Source: Nicotiana tabacum (Eukaryota; Streptophyta; Magnoliopsida; Solanales; Solanaceae). Taken from it: a stretch of DNA of 64,000 bases. The first letter of the stretch is position 1. Each line of letters starts with the position of its first letter. The stretch is taken from assembly GCF_000715075.1 (NCBI RefSeq), contig NC_134094.1, forward strand, positions 78,908,838 to 78,972,837, in the 5' to 3' direction. Below are positions 56,401-64,000 of the stretch, one piece after another. The notes beneath the pieces were generated by a model, which saw only the letters and a program-made list of their open reading frames with translations, did no database searches and was not told the origin of the DNA. A program made the translations under genes and the position numbers.

Positions 56401-58910
56401 TGTTACAACCCAAATTCGCGTACCTTAGATCACGCCGTAAGTTAGTCGATGTAAATCCAAGAAGAGATTATCTTTGAGATGATAAGAAGTTAATCCTATT
56501 GGTCTTAAACGATACAAGGGTGTATAAGAGTGATTAACAAGTATTAGAAGTTAAACGAATTAAGGATGTTGTAACCCGTATTTTCGGGTAATACTAGAGG
56601 TGATTAACTGTCCCAAGAGGTCTTGTTTTAATGTATTTGAATCATATAATATCCATATCATAAGTCTTGAAGTCAAGCGAGTTATGAAACAAAAGTCGAT
56701 AAAAGTTGTCGCAACTTAGGTTTTTAATTTTACTTAAACTTTAGGTCAAATGTTACTGCATTTTTCTCCCAATGTGCTTGGAATTATGGGGTGATCTACC
56801 TATCAAATTTAAGATCTATGAGTCTAGTTTCCAACGCATTAAACCGTTTGTCGATAAGATCTCGGAATAGAGAGATATTCGCGTTTTCGCGAGAGTGTGC
56901 CAAGCTGCTCTCTATGGGGCCCACAAAGGCGGTTTAAGACATATGGATATATATAAGATACCTCAACCCCGTTTTAAGTCATTATTTTTCAGTATATTCA
57001 GACCTTAGAACCCTAAAAACACTCTCTCAAGGTTCTCTCATGATCCAAGACCCAAACAAAGGGCAAACAACACAAATCAAGTGTCGGGAATCCCGTGGCG
57101 CTAGTAAGTTTCTTGTTCTTCTTGTTGTTGCTGATTTTTGTGTTGTTCCAGCTCGTGTGGGAGGTTGTTTTAAGTGTTTTATGTTCTGAAAATATACCTT
57201 AAAGTTTTTAATATCAACCCTAGGTGATTTCAAGTCTTCTAAAGTAATTCTAGTGCCGAAAAACCCGAATTAATTGCTAGTTTCGCTTCCTTGTTCTTGT
57301 GGCGGAATTGGAGGGATAATTCGTGGAAAATTAAGGTCAAATTGGAGTTGTTCTTTCTGTTTAAAGGTAAGGAACCTCTTACTCTATATATATTTAAAAT
57401 TATTCAAGTTGCGGCTAAGTCGTTGAAGCTAGAACTTGTGAAATATATATCGAAAGGCTTGGTAGTAATGTTGTTGGTTGGTGGACTGTTTTGGAGGCTC
57501 AATATGATTATTAATGATGTTGTTTGGGATGTTTGGTGATTTTATTAACTTGTGGGAAGTCATATAAATAGGGGAGGTGCTGTTCGTTTCATCGTAAAAT
57601 AGGTTGCGGTCGATACATAATAGTTACGACGCTTAAACGATAATGATAGTGTCATTTGTCTTATTGTAGACTAAGGAGTCGTGACATTTGCATAGCTTGA
57701 GGTTGGGAAGTATATACAAGGTATGTGAGGCTATCCCCTTCATTCTTTTGCATGACTCCGATTGTACATAATTTAATGAACGAGCTCCCAAAGATACTCT
57801 ACTCTTAGAAGCTAGCAGTACTTACATTGCTGCCCTTCTTATGAAACAATTGATATTGATGTTACTTCTCTTATTCTTATATTATCAATGTTGTAGGTAG
57901 TTCCTGATTCTTATAAGATTCTTGATGAAGAATTAATCCTAATAACGTGTACGAAGGATACCGACCTTACGTCACTCCGAAAGGTTCAAAATGTGATTCC
58001 AATGAGTCCAGCATGCATCATATATATGTATCTATTTTACTCTACCGAGCTGCGTTATAGTCGGCCGGGTATGGCACCTATTGTGCAACCACTGATCAGT
58101 TGGGTTTTACCGAGCTCCACGTGGCCGGGTACGATTCTACCGAGCCCTATGATGGCCGGGTACGTTTTACCGAGCCTATTACGGCCGGGTACGATATGAT
58201 GATGGTGATGCCCACAAAGGTGTATGTTTTAAAAGTTTATATATATATATGTATGTATCATGTATTTCATGTCAGTAGTCCTCAGAGGTACCCAGATGTC
58301 ACAGGTTGTATATTCTCTATCCCTGTTTACATTACAGTTCTTACTTATGCTTTTCTGCCTTACATACTCAGTACTTTATTCGTACTGACGTCCTTTTTAT
58401 TTATGGACGCTGCATGTCATGCTGCAGGTCCTGATAGATAGGTAGACGCAGCTCCCCCACCACAGTAGGCTGTCCAGTTCAGCGGTTATTGGCGAGATCC
58501 CTTCTCCGGACTTGCCGTGGTCTTGGTATGCATTTTTGTTATAGACATTATGGGTATGTCAGGGCCCTGTTCCGGCAATGTTGTAGCACTTAGGTTTCTT
58601 TAGAGGCTCATAGACAGGTGTCGACTTATGTATGGTTTGGAATGCCTTGTCGGCTGATTTTTGTTGTATAGTCTTTCATGGCAGCATGGTAGCTCGTACC
58701 TTATATATAGTTTCTTGACAGTCTTGTAGTCCCATGTTATGTATGTTCATGACATTATCTTTCATTGTTGGATGTTCATGATCCATGTCTACTATTTATA
58801 TTGATCTTGTCGGCCCTTAAAGATAATAAGGAAGGTTAGATAAAATGTACATTGGTGCTCGGCAAGTATGGCCCGGGTGCTAGTCATGACCCTCCAGTTG
58901 GGTCATGACA
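56401..58910 (+). repeat. 3' LTR of the 10.3-kb element (2510 bp)
   Basis: Same length as the 5' LTR; TATATAAG at 56950-56957. Confidence 0.95.
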
Positions 58911-61340
58911 GTATGAACCTTTCCCAGTGATAGCTAAAATCCGGTAGGGACCTTCCCACGTTGGACCTAGCTTCCCCGCGTTGAGCTCCCGGGTATTTTG
59001 GGTTACTTTTCTCAGAACCAAGTCTCCTACTTTGAAATAACGGAAGTTGGCTCTTCGATTATAATATCATTCCATTCTCTACTTTTGAGCTACCATTCTT
59101 ACATGTGCCAAGTCCCTGCGTTCCTCAAGCAATTCCAAGTTGATTAGCATCGCTTCATTGCTTGATTCTTCATCTGCCCGAAAATATCTCAAAGTGGGTT
59201 CGCATACTTCCACCGAGATTAGGGTTCCAGCATCGTACACAAGGGAAAAAAGAGTCTCTCATGTACTCGATTTGGCCGTTGTTCGGTAGGCCCATAGAAC
59301 TTCGGGCAATTCTTCGGGCTATTTGCCTTTTACTGCTTCCAACCTTTTCTTGAGGTTTTGAATAATCACTTTGTTTTTTGACTTCGCCTAACCGTTTGTG
59401 CTTGGATGATAAGGAGATATGATCCTCTTTATCTTCAAATCTTTAAGGAATTTTGTAACTTTTGCACCGATAAACTGTGGCCCATTATCGCATGCTATCT
59501 CTTTTGATATTTCAAACCTACAAATTATATTTTCCCACAGAAAATCGACCACTTCACATTCTCCGATCTTCTGATAAGGACCTGCCTCCACCCATTTAGA
59601 AAAATAGTCAGTCAAGATTAAAAGAAATCTTACCTTTTCGGGAGCCCGTGGTAGCAGTTCGACGATGTCCATCCCCCATTTCATGAACGGCCATGAGGAC
59701 AGAACCGAATGTAAGGGTTCTGCTAGCTGGTATACTAATGGTGCGTAGCATTGTCACTTATCACATTTTTGAACGAAGTCTTTGGTGTCTTGTTCCATGC
59801 GAGGCCAGTAATATCCTGCCCGTACCAACTTCAGCACCAAAGAATCTGCGCCCGAGTGATTACCGCAAATCCCTTCATGGACTTCTCTCATGACATAATT
59901 AGCTTCTGACACTCCTAAGCATCGGGCCTTGGAAGGATTTTCTATACAATTGGCCTCTCTTGAAGCTATAATGTGCAGCTTTGGTGCGTAATGCCCGTGA
60001 TGATTTTGGGTCTTTGGGCAACTTCCCGTGCTCGAAATAGTTGATTATTTCATTTCTCCAATCCCAGAACACACTAGTCGAATTTACCTCATAATAACCA
60101 TCCGTATCTAGAACTGAGCTCATCAATTTTACTACCGTTCCAGATTCTGATTCCTTTATTTCCATCGATGATCTTAAGTTTGCTAATGCATCCGCTTCTG
60201 CGTTATCCTCCCTCGGGATGTGAGTAATTGACCACTCCCGGAATCGTGCCAAAAGAGCCTAGACCTTTACCACGTATGGTTGCATATGTTCTTCTTTGGT
60301 ATCAAAGATCCCGTAGACCTGATTTACTATCAGCTGCGAGTCACATTTAATTTTGATAACCTCGGAATCAAGTCCCTGGGACAATTCGAGCCCCGCAATC
60401 AAAGCTTCATACTTTGCTTCATTATTAGTTAAAAGGATCGTTCTGATGGCTTGCCTTAGGGTTTACCCCGAAGGCGTGATTAAGACTATTCCGAGTCCAG
60501 ACCCCTTTACGTTGAAAGATCAATTTGTAAATAAGGTCCAGACCCCCTATGTCGATTCCGACACCATTACTACCTCCTTAGTTGCCAGAGGCATCAGCCC
60601 CGGACTGAAATCGGCCTAGAAGTCAGCCAAAACTTGCGAATTAATTGCAGTCCTTGGTTTGTATTTTATGACGAACTCACTCATTTCAACGGCCCATTTG
60701 GCTAATCTGCCCGAGAGCTCGGGTTTATGGAGGATGTTTTGCAAAGAAAAAGTAGTCACCACAACTATCGGGTGACATTGGAAGTAGGGTCTCAACTTTC
60801 GAGCGGCGACTACGAGAGCAAAGGCCAGTTTTTCCAAATGTGGGTAGCGAGTTTCTGCTCCCGTTAAAATTTTGCTGACGTAATAAATGAAAATTGCGTA
60901 CCTTCATCCTCCCGGACTAAAACCGCACTTACCGCAACTTCTGAAACCGCGAGGTAGACTAGCAATGTTTCACCTTCTTTTGGTTTTGAGAGAAATGAAG
61001 GGCTCGATAAGTACTTCTTCAGATGCCTCAGAGCCTGCTGCTACTCTGGTGTCCATTCGAAATTCTTCTTCTTTTTGAGCAGTGTGAAGAAGCGATGACA
61101 TTTTTCTGATGATCGGGAAATGAACCTGCTCAAAGCTGCTAATCTTCCTGTGAGCTTTTGGACTTCCTTTACGTTTGACAATTGATCCGGGATATCCTCT
61201 ATGGCCTTGATTTTGTCGGGGTTTACCTCAATTCCCCTTTGTGAGACCAGAAACCCTAGAAACTTACCAGAACTAACCTCGAACGCACACTTCTCGGGAT
61301 TAAGTTTCATGTTATGCTTCCTCAGGATGTCGAATGTTTG

Positions 61341-61413
61341 GCCATCCCCGTCTTGGATTTCACGTGTCCTCCCTTTAGATGACTACATGTCATATTATAT
61401 TTCACCCTATACG
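61341..61413 (-). repeat. LTR scrap joined to the truncated Tat RT
   Basis: GCCATCCCCGTCTTGG...TTCACCCTATAC matches 44143-44215 (CCATCCCCGTCTTGG...TTCACTCTATAC). It adjoins the RT fragment with nothing between, the scar of a large deletion. Confidence 0.75.
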
Positions 61414-61473
61414 CCTGCATAGCTAACCATAGGATAAATGATATTTAGGTAGCAAGACTGTGCCTCAAAGTAA

Positions 61474-62008
61474 GGACCCGTTTGGTCATAGATTTTGTCA
61501 AAAAATTTCCAAATTTGTTTTGGCAAATACATGTTTGTTCATAAATTTTATCCATATTTTGGCAAATTTTCAAAACCCAAAATCCAAATCCCAAAACCAG
61601 CTCTTTTGGCCCAAAATATTACTATTTAAGTTTTTAAAAATTACCCCAAACTTTTATATTTTATAAAAGAGCCACCATTTATTATTTTATAACAATGTTG
61701 TTTCGTCTTCTTGGTCATCTGATAGTATATTATGTAGTTAATTATAAAAATAATAATTTTGTACTAAATTTATTTTTGTTCAGGACTATGATTTGTGATA
61801 ATATAATGAATATTATTGATGAAGGTACTGTTAGGTATTTGTGATAGTTTTTAGAACTTGTGGATATAAGTCATGTTTCATGTTTTTAAAAAAAAAAGTG
61901 AAATATGTTTTGAAAACTGATGTCCAAATACATTTTCATCTTCAAACCAAATTTCATCCAAATCAGATTTTTCAAAATAAATTTAAAAATCTATGGCCAA
62001 ATGCTAGC
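61474..62008. mobile_element. PIF/Harbinger-type MITE
   Basis: The left end GGACCCGTTTGGTCATAGATTT and the reverse complement of the right end, AGCTAGCATTTGGCCATAGATTT, match. TAA is found at both flanks (61471-61473, 62009-62011). AT-rich, no coding. Confidence 0.7.
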
Positions 62009-62011
62009 TAA

Positions 62012-62445
62012 GTCTGCAACATCTAGAGAAGATTTATTACTTAGCATAATAAGGTAACTCACTGAGACTGAATAACGACCATAGAAGTTAAGAAATACTT
62101 CCTAGTTCTCCATGTCCTATTGTGAAGCTTCTTTCACCCATAACTCACCCTTCGACTCGGGTATGAGTCAACTTATGTTCCCAATAGAAGTCATATAAAA
62201 TATTCTACAGTTCGTAACATTCACTTCACCATACTTAGGTAAGCTATAATGACCCAATTTGTCATTCTGAGTTCTAGCATTCCGTTATGTGAGTTGACAC
62301 AATAAGTAGTGTTTACCCTTAAAATGAGTAACAATTAAATTTATACGCGGTTTAAAGGATACATGATTTAATTTAATACGAATGATCTAAGAACAACAAA
62401 TAATTGAATTAAAGAAAAACAAGGCGATATAATAATTAAGCCTGG
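62012..62445. other. AT-rich DNA, nothing recognised
   Basis: No ORF, RNA gene or repeat could be supported. Confidence 0.4.
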
Positions 62446-62449
62446 CGTT

Positions 62450-62990
62450 AGTTTTGAATGCTGGGAACCGGCTTCGATCAAGCCCTCGAGATGATCTCGG
62501 TTACATCTAAGAAATGAACAGCTGAAGAATACCTTGAACAATATCTAGAAGACAAAAGTAAAATTTATCGTTTTGAAATTCGCTCTAAAAGTAGTGAAAA
62601 AATGAAAAAGGTTCTCCCCTTTATATAGCAGGGGAGTTTCAACCCTAGTACAAGTCTAAATAAGGTAAAAATCTTTTTATTTAGTAAAATACGATCCGCA
62701 CCGTAATATCCGGTTGATGGCGGATATTCCGGCTTCTCGTAACCATTGTCCCTTTAACTTCGACTCCTTGTTTTGTTTGAGCTCAATTTTTCCATATTTG
62801 GTCATGCTCGATTCTTGGTGTGTCGTTCGCCCTTCCTGACTCTGATCTGTGGGAACCCTCAACTTTGCCTGAGCCATCATTAAACCGTGTGATCTGTCGT
62901 TTCTTCATCGAAAAATCGGGGGTAACTTCATCCCCGATTTTACCCGTACACAGATAGTCCCCTCACTTCTCGTAGAATAGATTTATGGGA
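62450..62990 (-). repeat. Fragment of a Tat/Athila-type LTR
   Basis: ACCCGTACACAGATAGTCCCCTC near 62941-62967 parallels the Tat LTR block at about 44207-44230 (CTATACAGATAGTCCCTC). A TATA-like CTTTATATAGCAGGGGAG at about 62619-62636, read on the minus strand, would suit an LTR promoter. Ends are not defined. Confidence 0.45.
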
Positions 62991-63009
62991 ATGACATACA
63001 GACATATAG

Positions 63010-63793
63010 ATGTATTTTTCTCACACTGTACGGTATCACGTCATTCATGACTTCTCACACATATTAGCCTACAGGCATAGTGATGTATTTTTTTACTGGC
63101 TATCTGGAAAGAAAATAAAATATCTTATCATTGTTGAAAGGATTTTTGGGAAACATTACTGTTTTCAAACTTATTCGTATTTTTGGCAACTTCGGTAAAT
63201 AACTTGGGACTTTCACTGATACACTTGAAAGGCAAAACTATTTTTGAAAATCATGATTTAGCTGAGCATTTATTCCTTGGGTTACTTCTTTCATTAGTTG
63301 CTTTATGTGGTTATGAACTGTTGTTGGTTATTGGAGTTGGACTCTGACCTTGGTACAAGCTCGTCACTACTTTCAACCTAAGGTTAGGTTTGTTACTTAT
63401 TGAGTATATGGGGTCGGTTGTACTCATACTACACTTCTGCACCTTGCGTGCAGATGTTGGCTGCTGATGTTGCTGCGTTCGTCGGGAGCTGGATCTGAAG
63501 GTGTACCTGCGTTCCGATTGTAGCTGCCTCTTGTTCATGGTAGCCTTAGATTCATAAAACTCTGTTTATGTACTTTTCAAACAGATGATGTATTTATTTT
63601 ATACCAGCTTTGTAAACTCTATTCTTAGAAGCTCATGATTTGTACTACCAGTTCTTGGGAAATGTATTGGTTTTATATATTTCTTTTAATTAATTGCCTT
63701 ACTAAATTCATTGGAATTGGATAGTTGATAATTGGCTTACCTAGCGAGTTGAGTTAGGTGCCATCACGACTAGTCGGATTTTGGGTCGTGACA
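63010..63793 (+). repeat. 3' part of a Tekay-like LTR, plus orientation
   Basis: The block from about 63330 (CTTGGTACAAGCTCGTCACTA) to the end (GATTTTGGGTCGTGACA) is the reverse complement type of the LTR ends at 313-720 and 30258-30720, including the ATCTGAAGGTGTACCTGC segment. The LTR's 5' part is missing and no primer site follows, so it is a truncated solo fragment. Confidence 0.7.
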
Positions 63794-64000
63794 AGTAATT
63801 AGAAAGAGTGACGAGATGAATAATATAATCTCATTGGGATCTTAATCAGAAAACCTTTTAAACAAAAACATGTCATTTATATTCTTGCTATCAGATTCTT
63901 GAACTTTTTCTTTTCAATATTTTCTTGCTAGGTTAAACATAACATCCTGTATTAAAGAGTTTTTGTACCATTTTGATTATGTTCATTCTTCTTACTATCT
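63794..64000. other. AT-rich DNA to window end
   Basis: No feature seen. Confidence 0.5.

Larger units (their letters stand above)
48618..58910 (+). mobile_element. Complete Tekay-like Ty3/gypsy chromovirus (10,293 bp)
   Basis: TGTTACAACCC...GGTC(G/A)TGACA LTRs of exactly 2510 bp each, an iMet primer site, one gag-pol frame and a polypurine tract are in order. A perfect 5-bp duplication GTATG flanks it (48613-48617, 58911-58915). It is inserted in the integrase of the Tat-lineage element in opposite orientation. LTR differences are scattered substitutions, a few percent by eye. Confidence 0.96.
48538..61335 (-). pseudogene. Tat-lineage pol: RT end, RNase H, second RNase H, integrase (split)
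   Basis: Read leftward, the RT/RNase H junction begins at about 61335 (HNMKLNPEKCAFEVSSGKFLG). RNase H remnants follow, then a second RNase H domain (REWSITHIPREDNAEADALAN, about 60250) typical of Tat elements. Integrase follows (KWGMDIV, ACDNGPQFIG, SPYHPSTNG at 59684-59388). The next codons read TAG then A-K-S, so the catalytic Glu of the usual QAES motif is Lys (59384-59382). The integrase C-terminus (VGDLVLRKVTQNTRELNAGK) runs to GKGSY at 58911. It resumes after the inserted element as ELENHNGD...AHLKRYYC with TGA at 48540-48538. The insertion falls exactly at this codon position. Multiple stops; inactive. Confidence 0.85.
43761..61413 (-). mobile_element. Decayed Tat-lineage Ty3/gypsy element with an antisense ORF
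   Basis: In leftward sense the order is an LTR scrap (61413-61341) fused directly to RT, RNase H with a second RNase H domain, integrase, then a plus-strand antisense ORF (44563-47402) and an LTR-like block (44372-43761). Gag, protease and most of RT are deleted. The block at 61341-61413 matches 44143-44215, so both derive from the same LTR family. The complete Tekay-like element at 48618-58910 lies inside its integrase. The element's right end is truncated, so no target duplication can be shown. Confidence 0.75.

Noticed and set aside
15038..58915. Shared GTATG target duplication of copia B and the 10.3-kb gypsy element
   Set aside because: Different superfamilies and distant sites; a coincidence of 5 bp.

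Overview
This is a eukaryotic, plant nuclear window, most likely from a Solanaceae genome close to Nicotiana. That placement is an inference from the retrotransposon and MITE families. The sequence is AT-rich and dominated by nested transposable elements. I can support one intact host gene: a six-exon SWEET (MtN3/saliva) sugar transporter on the minus strand. Its exons 1-5 lie at 28948-26971 and its last exon lies at 6165-6007. The roughly 20.8 kb between exons 5 and 6 is one giant intron holding a deleted Ty1/copia element, a truncated hAT transposase, a MULE-like element, and a second copia element that itself contains a young non-autonomous LTR element. All four recognisable coding elements in that intron are antisense to the host gene.

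Left of the gene (1-6006): the 5' LTR and gag start of a minus-strand Ty3/gypsy chromovirus (Tekay-like) that runs off the window. It is inserted into a plant mariner-like transposase pseudogene. A small pseudogene-like reading frame split by a MITE follows. Upstream of the SWEET gene (28949-43000): a MITE, a SINE with a 12-bp target duplication, and a multi-level nest in which a mariner-type MITE is split by an hAT-type element, which is in turn split by an 11.3-kb Tekay-like gypsy element and also carries another MITE.

The right third (43100-64000) holds a LINE 3'-end relic and a decayed minus-strand Ty3/gypsy Tat-lineage element. The Tat element carries an antisense (plus-strand) open reading frame with three introns of about 80 bp and its own poly(A) signal. 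Its integrase is split by a complete 10.3-kb Tekay-like element with equal 2510-bp LTRs and a perfect GTATG duplication. A Harbinger-type MITE and two further LTR fragments follow.

The elements do not form a pathway. The biology of interest is how retrotransposition has expanded one sugar-transporter intron, how an intron-containing gene persists in antisense inside a retrotransposon, and a hairpin with covarying arms placed just before the polypurine tract in unrelated LTR elements. Almost all coding sequence apart from SWEET and the 396-codon ORF at 21680-22870 is broken, mostly by stops that C-to-T or G-to-A changes explain. All coordinates and splice sites come from reading the sequence by eye; no database search was run.
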